DNA of 64,000 nt from NCBI GenBank assembly GCA_963715785.1, contig OY970276.1, positions 1,798,001-1,862,000 of the forward strand, written 5' to 3'. This DNA comes from LD21 sp963715785 (GTDB taxonomy: Bacteria; Bacteroidota; Bacteroidia; Bacteroidales; VadinHA17). A program made the translations under genes and the position numbers. Under the pieces are notes generated by a model. It was not told where the DNA came from. It saw nothing but the letters and a program-made list of their open reading frames with translations, and made no database searches. Positions 8,675 to 16,043 of this stretch are shown in pieces (position 1 is the first letter of the stretch; every line of letters begins with the position of its first letter).

Positions 8675-10045
8675 ATGGCATTGAAAGGTTTTAAAAGATT
8701 TTATGTGTTGTTGTTTTTTATAATTGCAGGAGCCGCTTCTTTTGCCCAGAATGTTCCTTTGGGCATTTTTTATCAGGCAGTGGCGAGGGATAATTATGGC
8801 AAGGAGCTGGTAAACAAGGTTATCGATGTTAAATTCTCGATTATTTCAGGAAATCCTCTTAATCAGCCGGTATATGTGGAACTGCATTCACATATAACTA
8901 CCTCGGCGTTTGGAGTTTTTTCACTGATAATCGGAAAGGGCACGCAAACAGGAGGAATTTATAATGATCTATCCGAGATACAATGGAGTACAGCTTATCA
9001 TTATCTCAAGATTGAAGTAAGGTTTGATAATGATTTTATAGACATGGGCACCATGCAATTCCTGGCAGTGCCATATGCGCTCTATGCACAGAAATCACTT
9101 GAACCTGGTCCGGCAGGACCAAAAGGTGATCCTGGGCCAAAAGGTGATCCGGGCGATGCATCGAGCGATAACCAGACTCTTTCCTTTAATGGCGATAATC
9201 TTTCAATTTCCGGAGGAAATACCGTTAACCTGTCTTCCCTGAATGTCCCTCATCAGCTAACCCTACTGGGTGATACTCTTTCAATATTAGGAGGTAATAA
9301 GGTCGGACTGACAAATCAGATCCAGGATTTGCAGCTTGATATCAATAATAAATTGAAAATTACGAAAAATGCAGCCGCAACTCTGATTGATCTCAGTCCA
9401 TTTAAACAAAATATTTCTTATGATAATACTACTGGGCTCCTGAGCATCTCCAGTGGAACAGGTGCAGACCTTTCAGTCCTGAAAACTGCTGGAATACAGG
9501 ATATTCATCTGACCGGGAATCAGCTTGCGATAGATAAGAATCCCTCTTCAATTGGAGTTGATCTGAGTAAGTATCTGGATAATACAGATAATCAGCAACT
9601 AACATATTCGGAATCAAGTAAGACCCTTTCAATTTCGGGGGGAAATACCGTTGTTTTAGGTAACATGATATCCTTCAGAGCTAAAAAAGTAACACCAGAA
9701 ACTGGATTGTCAACGATAGATTACGATTTTATATCTCCTCTTATTGAATATAACGATGGTTCAGGGTATAATGGAGTTACCGGTGTTTTCACTGCTCCCG
9801 TAGCTGGAATTTACACATTTGTAGTAAGTTTCACTGCCAGTTCAATTGATAATATGAAGGCATTGAAATTACTATTGAATGGCATTATTTATGAGACACT
9901 TATTTCTGATATTACGAGTAGGTCATCACAGACAAGATCAATTACTATGAAACTTGCTGAAGGTGACAATGTTAAGGTAATCATTAATCCTGGATTATCG
10001 ACTGAGTCTGGTACCGGATCTTTTTCAGGTTACAAGGTTAATTGA
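8675..10045 (+). CDS. Exported collagen-like protein with C1q-like C-terminal domain
   Basis: A 456-residue exported protein. The order is: signal peptide (about 1-24, ending SFAQ); an N-terminal beta domain (about 27-140) with GIFYQAVARDNYGKEL and MQFLAVPYALYAQKSLE, a recurrent Bacteroidetes surface-protein module; a short collagen-like tract of Gly-X-Y triplets (GPAGPKGDPGPKGDPGD, about 145-162); a repeated LSFNGDNLSISGGNTVNLSSL-type beta region (about 165-325; LSISGGN occurs at three or more places, as in tail-fibre-like stalks); and a C-terminal C1q/TNF-like domain (about 328-456) with TPETGLSTIDYDF, GVFTAPVAGIYTFVVSF and GDNVKVIINPG. It probably forms a trimeric adhesive stalk. Unlike its neighbour it has no T9SS sorting domain, so its surface anchoring is unclear. 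Confidence 0.8.
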   Translation: MALKGFKRFYVLLFFIIAGAASFAQNVPLGIFYQAVARDNYGKELVNKVIDVKFSIISGNPLNQPVYVELHSHITTSAFGVFSLIIGKGTQTGGIYNDLSEIQWSTAYHYLKIEVRFDNDFIDMGTMQFLAVPYALYAQKSLEPGPAGPKGDPGPKGDPGDASSDNQTLSFNGDNLSISGGNTVNLSSLNVPHQLTLLGDTLSILGGNKVGLTNQIQDLQLDINNKLKITKNAAATLIDLSPFKQNISYDNTTGLLSISSGTGADLSVLKTAGIQDIHLTGNQLAIDKNPSSIGVDLSKYLDNTDNQQLTYSESSKTLSISGGNTVVLGNMISFRAKKVTPETGLSTIDYDFISPLIEYNDGSGYNGVTGVFTAPVAGIYTFVVSFTASSIDNMKALKLLLNGIIYETLISDITSRSSQTRSITMKLAEGDNVKVIINPGLSTESGTGSFSGYKVN

Positions 10046-10046
10046 T

Positions 10047-10541
10047 GGAACTCCTCCGGGGTTCTGTTTAATCTCCGGAATCTCGTTCTATTATTCGTGG
10101 AACCCCGGAGGGGTTCATCCAGGTTATTATATCTCCAATTATAGTATTTGTATTATAGTGAATTAATACTGCATGGGTTCCATCAATAGTAATGTCTGGA
10201 ACATCAGATATTATATAAACCACTGAATCCCAGAACCCCGAAGGGGTTCCACAAATAATAGTACTCGTTTACGGATGATGAATAGAACCCTGGAGGTGTT
10301 CCACTAATAATAATAACACGAATTCCAGAATATGCAACAGAACCCCGGAGGGGTTCATCCAGGTTATTATATCTCCAATTATAGTATTTGTATTATAGTG
10401 AATTAATATATTACTGCATGGGTTCCATCAATAGTAATGTCTGGAACATCAGATATTATATAAACCACTGAATCCCAGAACCCCGAAGGGGTTCCACAAA
10501 TAATAATACGCGTTTACGGGTGATGAATATAACCCCGGAGG
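10047..10541. repeat. REP-like palindrome array, left part
   Basis: At least six copies of an imperfect palindrome with consensus GGAACCCC-GGA/GAA-GGGGTTCC lie here: about 10047-10065 (degenerate), 10099-10116, 10233-10250, 10285-10302, 10339-10356, 10479-10496, plus the left half at 10531-10541 that the IS element interrupts. Each can fold as an 8-bp stem with a three-base loop. AT-rich spacers separate them. With the RAYT gene just beyond, this is the arrangement known as REP sequences and their tyrosine transposase. No coding sequence is present in this 495-base stretch. Confidence 0.85.
10101..10541. repeat. Tandem duplication of a ~240-base REP-containing unit
   Basis: The segment 10101-10296 recurs at 10341-10541 with near-identity and one 5-base insertion (TATTA) in the second copy. 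Each copy carries two complete palindromes plus a spacer with the words GGTTATTATATCTCCAATTA and AATGTCTGGAACATCAGATA. The linker between copies (10297-10340) recurs after the IS element at 12234-12276, so a third, partial unit continues there. Confidence 0.85.
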
Positions 10542-10555
10542 GCATAGGCGTAAAC

Positions 10556-11872
10556 TTAAGCATATAGTATATTTGTTTGTTGTTCAAAATTTTGGCGTTT
10601 TCGTTTTTCATAGACACAATGTCGTGCAATAATTGAGATAGATTGTGTCATGATATCACTATATTCTTTAATGTCTTGTAGGAGTAATGCTATTTTAATT
10701 GGATTTCGTGTTAGATATTTTGTAAGTTTTAATAAGCTTAAATTTCTAGCCAATTTCCTGTATATAAATATTTTAATTGGATTATAGATTAATTGGGTTA
10801 TTATCAGGAACATTATCATCCTCATTATGATTGTAGTGAGTAATTGATTTTTTGAGACATTCTGGATATGATCAAAATGCATATTGCTTTTCCATGATTT
10901 GAAAATAATTTCAATTCTCCACCTAAGTCCATAAATCTTAAGTAAAGTATTAAAATCTGCTTGTTCAGAAGTTATTGTAGTAATAAAGATCGTCCATGTT
11001 TGTAGTTCTAGGTAAATCTTACTCGGATTATGTCCCTTTATGTCTTTTTTTGCTTTCATCCTCCTTCTGTCTGCTATGGCTTGATCAACAGGCTTGGCTA
11101 CAATGCGAACCGCAGATTTTTCTTTATCATTAAGTCTCACAATTCTATCAACAGATCCTTCTTTCTTTAGTAGAGCCAGAAGATCAATTGGTTCTTCTGT
11201 ATCGTAATCCAGGAACTGCATTTTCATTTTGTGTCGGTAAATGCAATGCGCTCCAAATTGAAGGTGTCTTTTTATTTCATCTATAGTTAAATAACCCCTA
11301 TCTCTCAGAGTCAGATCATCTTTATTTATTTCCATTTCTAATACACTGGCCTGATCATTCTTGCTGTATGAGTTGATACTAAATGAAATAAATTTCCCAG
11401 ATAAAAGATCGTAGATCCCTTGTATGCGTGCATTACAAACTGTTGTGCATCCATTAGATACTCCTGAAAATAATTCCAATAAACGTCGGGGTAATTGAAT
11501 GATTGTACTATCCTGGATGAGCACACGTTTGAAGTTGCATTTATGGACTTCTCTACTAATATGTTGATTATTGGCTTTGCTCAGAATGACTAGTTCCAGC
11601 ACACGTTGAAAATATTCAACACATGATTCTTTCACTTTTTTCCGGATCGCCTGACGACTTATTGACGTTCCATTCACGTTTTCAATCGAAGCAGCAATGT
11701 CATTATAACTGGCAATCCCATGCATTGATTCTCTGGCTAATGAATACATAAAATCCAACGAATCGATTTTGCGTATTCGTTGTACAAAACAACAATTTCT
11801 GGATAATGTTAAAAGTTCTTCCTCGCTGATATTCAGCATTTTAAACGAATTGATAAAATCATCTTTCCCCAT
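10556..11872 (-). CDS. IS4-family DDE transposase
   Basis: A 438-residue transposase that cuts and joins the element ends. The catalytic acids are seen as the first D in VLIQDSTIIQLP (about 124), the second D in TLRDRGYLT (about 193) and the glutamate of YGLRWRIEIIFKSWK (about 318-332), which fits the IS4 signature Y-x2-R-x3-E-x6-K exactly. A helix-turn-helix-like N-terminal region (about 55-85, ASYNDIAASIENVNGTSISRQAIRKK) probably binds the inverted repeats. The reading frame is full-length, and its stop codon lies inside the left inverted repeat. The transposase and the AbrB-like gene are divergent, with a 139-bp gap holding a perfect palindrome. Confidence 0.93.
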   Translation of the reverse strand: MGKDDFINSFKMLNISEEELLTLSRNCCFVQRIRKIDSLDFMYSLARESMHGIASYNDIAASIENVNGTSISRQAIRKKVKESCVEYFQRVLELVILSKANNQHISREVHKCNFKRVLIQDSTIIQLPRRLLELFSGVSNGCTTVCNARIQGIYDLLSGKFISFSINSYSKNDQASVLEMEINKDDLTLRDRGYLTIDEIKRHLQFGAHCIYRHKMKMQFLDYDTEEPIDLLALLKKEGSVDRIVRLNDKEKSAVRIVAKPVDQAIADRRRMKAKKDIKGHNPSKIYLELQTWTIFITTITSEQADFNTLLKIYGLRWRIEIIFKSWKSNMHFDHIQNVSKNQLLTTIIMRMIMFLIITQLIYNPIKIFIYRKLARNLSLLKLTKYLTRNPIKIALLLQDIKEYSDIMTQSISIIARHCVYEKRKRQNFEQQTNILYA

Positions 11873-11905
11873 TTTCTGATTTTTAGTGTTAAATATTATT
11901 TTTAT

Positions 11906-11927
11906 ATAATAGTATATATACTATTAT
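11906..11927. promoter_or_regulatory. Perfect 22-bp palindrome between the divergent IS genes
   Basis: The half-site ATAATAGTATA (11906-11916) is followed directly by its reverse complement TATACTATTAT (11917-11927). It lies 34 bases upstream of the transposase start and 84 bases upstream of the AbrB-like gene. AbrB/MazE-type dimers bind AT-rich palindromes, so an operator for the element's own protein is a reasonable inference. No binding data exist here. Confidence 0.5.
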
Positions 11928-12011
11928 TAAAAAACAAGAAAAAACGAAACAAAATGAGGTAGTTTTAGTAAAAAGTTGTTTAGTTTTATCTCTTGATTTA
12001 AACTAGAGTAA

Positions 12012-12212
12012 ATGGGTTATAAGGCTAAAATTCAAAGGGTCGACAGAGGATTAACAAAATCTTTTTACATAAACCTCCCTGCAGCTGTGGCTGAAGCATG
12101 TAATATTGAAAAGGGAGAGGAAATGGAATGGCTCGTTGAAGATAAGGACACTTTTGTACTTAGACGAGTCAATCCATCTAGACCAATACTTAAAAAAACA
12201 AAACAGTCTTAA
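12012..12212 (+). CDS. AbrB/SpoVT-MazE family small DNA-binding protein carried by the IS
   Basis: A 66-residue protein made almost entirely of one swapped-hairpin AbrB fold: AKIQRVDRGLTKSFYINLPA (about 4-23), VAEACNIEKGEEMEWLVED (about 26-44) and DTFVLRRV (about 46-53), followed by a basic tail. Members of the fold bind DNA as dimers and serve as transition-state regulators or as antitoxins of MazEF-type pairs. No toxin gene accompanies it. It is entirely inside the insertion sequence, and its TAA stop is formed by the first bases of the right inverted repeat, which shows that it belongs to the element and is not a disrupted host gene. A role in repressing the divergent transposase is inferred from its position and the palindrome between them. 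Confidence 0.75.
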   Translation: MGYKAKIQRVDRGLTKSFYINLPAAVAEACNIEKGEEMEWLVEDKDTFVLRRVNPSRPILKKTKQS

Positions 12213-12226
12213 GTTTACGCCTATGC

Positions 12227-12428
12227 CCGGAGGGGTTCCACAAATAATAATGACATGAATTCCAGAATATGCATCAGAACCCCGAAGGGGTTCCACAAAT
12301 AATAGTACTCGTTTACGGGTTATGGACAAAACCCCGGAGGGGTTCCACTAATATATATTACCCGGAGGGGCTCAATGATTTAATAACAAATTACTATCTT
12401 TAGGTGCTGCATTTTAAATTCGACTATC
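12227..12428. repeat. REP-like palindrome array, right part
   Basis: This stretch continues the palindrome array on the far side of the IS element: the right half of the interrupted copy (12227-12239), complete copies at 12277-12294 and 12330-12346, and a partial CCCGGAGGGGCTC at 12361-12373. The RAYT gene begins 56 bases after the last one. Confidence 0.8.
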
Positions 12429-12899
12429 ATGAAACCAAACACTTACACTAAATTGTATGTCCATTGTGTATTTACACCAAGGGGCAGGGAAGCCAGGTTA
12501 ATAGAACCTGTCAGGGTGAATGTACATAAATACATTTATGGTATAATAAAGGGGCTCGACTGTTTCCCGGTTGCCATAAATGGCACAATTGATCACGTAC
12601 ATATCCTGGTAGGATTTCGTCCGGCAATATCAGTAGAAAATCTTGTCAGGGATATTAAGAGAAGCTCGTCTTTGTATATTAATACAAGCCGATTGATAAA
12701 TTCAAAATTCAGATGGCAGGAAGGTTATGGCGCCTTTACCGTTGGATATCCGGCCCTGGATAAAGTTTATAAATATATTCTGAATCAGCAGGAGCATCAT
12801 AAGAAGGACAACTTCAAAAAGGAATATTTTGAGATTCTTACAGAACACGGGGTCGATTTTTCTTCGGAGCACCTGTATGAGTTCTATGATCAGGACTGA
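12429..12899 (+). CDS. REP-associated tyrosine transposase (RAYT), IS200-like
   Basis: A 156-residue single-strand DNA transposase of the Y1/HUH class. The metal-binding pair H56 and H58 sits in TIDHVHILVGF, and the catalytic tyrosine is Y116 in VYKYILNQQEHH, the typical end of the family. RAYT proteins act on REP hairpins dispersed in the host genome; the palindromes next to it (10047-12373) are the likely substrates. It lacks the separate inverted ends of a true IS200 element. The gene appears intact. It ends 45 bases before the convergent VanZ gene. Whether it still mobilises REP sequences cannot be told. Confidence 0.88.
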   Translation: MKPNTYTKLYVHCVFTPRGREARLIEPVRVNVHKYIYGIIKGLDCFPVAINGTIDHVHILVGFRPAISVENLVRDIKRSSSLYINTSRLINSKFRWQEGYGAFTVGYPALDKVYKYILNQQEHHKKDNFKKEYFEILTEHGVDFSSEHLYEFYDQD

Positions 12900-12944
12900 G
12901 GATTAATAGAACCTCTCATGGATTCTCATTACCGATAGATAGAT

Positions 12945-13367
12945 TCAAGGGTTGTTTGGTTTATTCATCTTGATCCTAATAGATCTGAATACTAATAGTG
13001 TGAATATTACCGCTATGAGGATCCCCCTTGTATCGCTTGCAAAATCTTTTAAGCTGTAACTTCTGCCCGGAATTATCTTCTGGTGCAATTCATCCAGAAA
13101 GGCAAAAAATATCAGGCTGAATGTAATCAGAATGAATATTTTGTAATTTATTTTAAACAGCTTTTCTGTAAATGCAAGCTGGGCCATGAAAGTAAGAATC
13201 CCGTATTCGAGAAAATGCAAAAGGTAATCGATCCTGTATACTGTCCTGTGTGTATGGATCTTAAGCGTGGGTATGTTTGGTAATGAAGACAATATTATCA
13301 TCGTTAACAGCCATGCAATTAACAAGTATTTGGCAAAAGGACGCAGATATATAATAAGCTTTAGCAT
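12945..13367 (-). CDS. VanZ-like family membrane protein
   Basis: A 140-residue inner-membrane protein with four predicted membrane segments (about 12-30, 50-68, 76-90, 112-130). The family pattern is visible: a first helix ending ILSSLPNIP, then YRIDYLLHFLEYGILTFM with the conserved H and Y, and FLDELHQKIIPGRSYSLKDFASDTRGIL with the E.HQ.f.pgR..s..D...d..G motif. VanZ homologues are linked to teicoplanin resistance in enterococci, but most, like this one, are chromosomal with unknown function. No van genes are near it. Confidence 0.85.
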   Translation of the reverse strand: MLKLIIYLRPFAKYLLIAWLLTMIILSSLPNIPTLKIHTHRTVYRIDYLLHFLEYGILTFMAQLAFTEKLFKINYKIFILITFSLIFFAFLDELHQKIIPGRSYSLKDFASDTRGILIAVIFTLLVFRSIRIKMNKPNNP

Positions 13368-13413
13368 CTACTGTTATGAAAATGCCAAATTTAAAGCATA
13401 ATGGTTTAGTTGT

Positions 13414-13485
13414 GCCATAAAAAACTAAATTTGTTCAAATATTCAGAATTAATAAATTACGAACAGTCAAATGGTTTTACCGCGA
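13414..13485 (+). pseudogene. Degenerate copy of the prfB promoter and start region
   Basis: This 72-base stretch aligns with 14824-14894, the promoter and first codons of prfB. Over the first 51 bases from CATAAAA to GAACAG 42 are identical with no gaps; similarity continues for about 19 more with one gap. The TAAATTTG box is kept, but the start codon is changed and no reading frame remains. It sits upstream of the amidohydrolase gene, which therefore lies between the two copies. The rest of the 204-base intergenic region shows nothing else recognisable. Confidence 0.55.
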
Positions 13486-13571
13486 TTATATTAAAAATGC
13501 CGAATTCCTGTTAAAACGAATTCAACAATATAAGCAAACAATACAGCATAGTACTTCAAGAACCTTAATTA

Positions 13572-14699
13572 ATGATTACAAACACATTAGATACTATGAT
13601 AAATTCTAAAGGAAGAAAGAGATCAATGATTCTTCTGATCTCTATATTTTGCGGCATTAGTTTGGTAAGCATTCCATCGTTTGCACAGAATGCAGATAAC
13701 CTTTTACTGAAGAACTACCGTCCGGTGTCGATCTTTAAGGTCCCTGTTACTCATATCGACAAAGCGGCTTATCCCGTTATCGACATGCATTCCCACGATT
13801 ATGCAAAAACCGACGCTGATGTCGCACAGTGGGTGAAGATCATGGACGCCTGCGGAATTCAAAAGACAATTATTCTTACTTGTGCTACAGGGGCTAAATT
13901 TGATTCAATTGCACATAAGTATGGCAAATATGGCAATAGATTTGAGTTATGGTGCGGTTTTGATTACACTGGTTATGACAAACCCGGCTTTGGGCCTTCA
14001 GCAATAAAGGAACTGGAAAGATGCTACAAGATGGGAGCAAGGGGAGTCGGCGAAGAAGGAGACAAAGGGTTGGGATTATATTACTCCGAACCGGTAAAAG
14101 CTTTTGGAATGCATTTCGATGATCCAAGGATGAAATCTTTATTTGCAAAATGTGCTGAATTACATATGCCGGTTAATATTCACGTAGCGGATCCTATCTG
14201 GATGTATGAGAAGATTGATTCAACAAACGACGGGCTGATGAATGCAGAGATATGGAAGGTTGATATGACAAAACCGGGGATCATTGGATTTGACGCTCTA
14301 ATCCAGACTCTTGAGAATGCCGTAAGGGAGAATCCGGGAACGACCTTTATTGCGTGTCATTTTGCGAATTTGAACCATGATATTGACAGACTTGGGAATC
14401 TGCTGGATAAGTACCCGAATCTGTATGCGGATATCTCAGCCCGTTATGCCGAGTCAGCGCCTGTTCCCCGTTATATGAAAGCTTTTTATGAGAAATACCA
14501 GGACAGGCTGTTATACGGGACCGATATGGGGTTTAATGAATCAATGTACAGAATAACTTTCCGGATTCTGGAATCGAATGATGAACACTTTTATGAAATC
14601 GACCAGTTCAATTACCACTGGCCGCTGAATGGATTCGGACTTTCACGGTCGGTATTGAAGAAACTCTATCGTGACAATGCATTGCGACTGTTAAAATAA
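13572..14699 (+). CDS. Exported amidohydrolase family 2 protein
   Basis: A 375-residue metal-dependent TIM-barrel hydrolase or decarboxylase of the amidohydrolase-2 type. After a signal peptide (hydrophobic part about 19-39, ending SFAQ) the first metal-binding motif is IDMHSHD (H73, H75); later ligands are probably H in VNIHVADP (about 210), H in IACHFANLNHD (about 262) and D in LYGTDMGF (about 317). The family includes decarboxylases, lactonases and other hydrolases acting on small carboxylic substrates, so no substrate is proposed. The signal peptide implies a periplasmic location. Start could also be M9 (MINSKGRK, base 13596), which would give a more usual signal peptide. It lies between prfB and a decayed copy of the prfB start. 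Confidence 0.8.
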   Translation: MITNTLDTMINSKGRKRSMILLISIFCGISLVSIPSFAQNADNLLLKNYRPVSIFKVPVTHIDKAAYPVIDMHSHDYAKTDADVAQWVKIMDACGIQKTIILTCATGAKFDSIAHKYGKYGNRFELWCGFDYTGYDKPGFGPSAIKELERCYKMGARGVGEEGDKGLGLYYSEPVKAFGMHFDDPRMKSLFAKCAELHMPVNIHVADPIWMYEKIDSTNDGLMNAEIWKVDMTKPGIIGFDALIQTLENAVRENPGTTFIACHFANLNHDIDRLGNLLDKYPNLYADISARYAESAPVPRYMKAFYEKYQDRLLYGTDMGFNESMYRITFRILESNDEHFYEIDQFNYHWPLNGFGLSRSVLKKLYRDNALRLLK

Positions 14700-14835
14700 T
14701 TTGTCAATCAGACCCATTCCCGAAAGAGAATCGCTGTATAAAAACATATAATGCAGCTGGTAATATCGTGCAGCCAGTAAGTTGACAGAAATTCATCTTC
14801 TTCCCTATAACTTAATTTATTCTGTCATAAAAGAT

Positions 14836-14843
14836 TAAATTTG
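14836..14843 (+). promoter_or_regulatory. Putative prfB promoter -7 element
   Basis: TAAATTTG matches the Bacteroidetes -7 consensus TAnnTTTG. The prfB start codon follows 15 bases after it, implying a very short leader. The upstream TTTG element is not clear (TTTA at about 14817-14820). Confidence 0.4.
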
Positions 14844-14858
14844 TCCAAAAATTGAGAA

Positions 14859-15948
14859 ATGATAACTAACGAACAGATAAAGGCTTTATCGGGACGCCGT
14901 GATGCGTTAAGGAGGTATCTTTGACATACAGGGTAAACTAGAGCTTATAGCTGAAAAAGAAAGCCTTTCGCAGCAGCCTGGCTTGTGGGAAGATCCTAAA
15001 AAAGCTGAAGAACTGCTTAAAGCCATTGCTACTTTAAAAAGCTGGACAACGTCATTCGACAAGATCAATACGTCTCTGGATGATCTGAATGTAATAAACG
15101 ATTTTTACAGGGAAGGTGAGGCAACTGAAAAGGAAATTGATGATCAGTATAATAACTGTTTGTCTCTCATCGAGGATCTTGAGGTCAGGAATATGCTTCA
15201 GAAAGAAGAAGATCAGCTTGGCGCGATCCTGAAAATAAACTCCGGAGCGGGCGGTACTGAAAGCAACGACTGGGCAGCAATGCTCATGAGGATGTATTTA
15301 CGCTGGGCAGAACGGAATAATTATAAAGTAAAGGAGCTGGATTATCAGCCGGGTGATGAGGTAGGCATCAAATCCGTTACGCTCGAGATTGATGGAGAAA
15401 GAGCCTATGGCTACCTCAAAAGCGAGAATGGCGTTCACCGTCTTGTAAGAATATCACCTTTTAATGCCCAGGGAAAACGTCAGACGACCTTTGCGTCAGT
15501 TTTCCTTTCTCCACTGGTTGATAATAATATTGAGATTGAAATAAACCCTGCGGATATTACCTGGGATACTTTCAGGTCAAGCGGCGCCGGCGGCCAGAAT
15601 GTAAATAAGGTCGAAACAGCTGTGAGGTTGAGACACAAGCCTTCCGGACTGATCATTGAAAACCAGGAAACCAGGTCGCAGCTTAATAATAAGGAGAACG
15701 CGATGCGGATACTGAAATCGCAACTTTATGAACTCGAGCTCAGGAAGCAACGAGAGGAGCAGGACAAGATTGAAGGCGAGAAGAAAAAAATTGAATGGGG
15801 GTCACAAATCAGATCCTATGTTCTGCATCCATATAAAATGGTCAAGGACCTGCGCACTAATCATGAGACAGGTAACGTTCAGGCAGTTCTCGACGGGGAT
15901 CTGAATCCATTTATTAAATCCTTCCTGATGGAGTTTGCCGGGAAATGA
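14859..15948 (+). CDS. prfB: Peptide chain release factor 2, with programmed +1 frameshift
   Basis: RF2 recognises UGA and UAA stop codons and releases the finished peptide. Coding is join(14859..14921, 14923..15948): ATG at 14859 opens 21 codons ending Arg-Arg-Tyr-Leu at CTT, then an in-frame TGA at 14922-14924; slipping by one base continues with GAC (Asp) into the long frame, giving 362 residues, the usual RF2 length. Visible motifs are the stop-recognition tripeptide SPF in RISPFNAQGKRQT, specific for RF2, and the catalytic GGQ in SSGAGGQNVNKVETA. Without the frameshift the main frame would have no proper start (only a TTG at 14983 within the body). RF2 levels control the shift: low RF2 means slow reading of TGA and more slippage. 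Confidence 0.95.
14910..14925 (+). promoter_or_regulatory. RF2 programmed +1 frameshift site
   Basis: The sequence AGGAGG-TAT-CTT-TGA-C has the same layout as the classical site: an internal Shine-Dalgarno-like AGGAGG (14910-14915), a three-base spacer, the slippery CTT codon (14919-14921) and TGA followed by C, a weak termination context. The tRNA-Leu slips from CTT to TTT. Confidence 0.93.
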
Positions 15949-16043
15949 TCAGCCGCCTCACAAAGTTCTGGATATGACAAATTTCATAATCCTTTGTTTT
16001 CATATTCATTTTCTTTGTACTGTTAATTATAATATTGACGGGG

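Larger units (their letters stand above)
10542..12226. mobile_element. Complete IS4-family insertion sequence with AbrB-like passenger gene
   Basis: The 1685-bp element has perfect 19-bp terminal inverted repeats: GCATAGGCGTAAACTTAAG at 10542-10560 and its reverse complement at 12208-12226. It is flanked by a 7-bp direct repeat CCGGAGG (10535-10541 and 12227-12233), read as the target-site duplication. Removing the element and one CCGGAGG restores AACCCCGGAGGGGTTCC, a complete REP palindrome. It encodes a DDE transposase on the minus strand and, divergently, a 66-residue AbrB-like protein. The element is clearly more AT-rich than its surroundings. Both genes and both ends are intact, so it may still be active. 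Confidence 0.93.

Noticed and set aside
12051..12329. 92-residue minus-strand reading frame spanning the right IS end
   Set aside because: It crosses the inverted repeat into the REP array and covers the AbrB-like gene on the other strand; it would be created only by the insertion.
10047..12373. Repeats resembling a CRISPR array
   Set aside because: The repeats are short palindromes with spacers of very unequal length, partly repeated themselves, and no cas genes are near. The RAYT next to them explains them better.
14922..14924. Nonsense mutation early in prfB
   Set aside because: The TGA lies in the classical RF2 frameshift context with a correct +1 continuation, so it is regulatory and not a broken gene.
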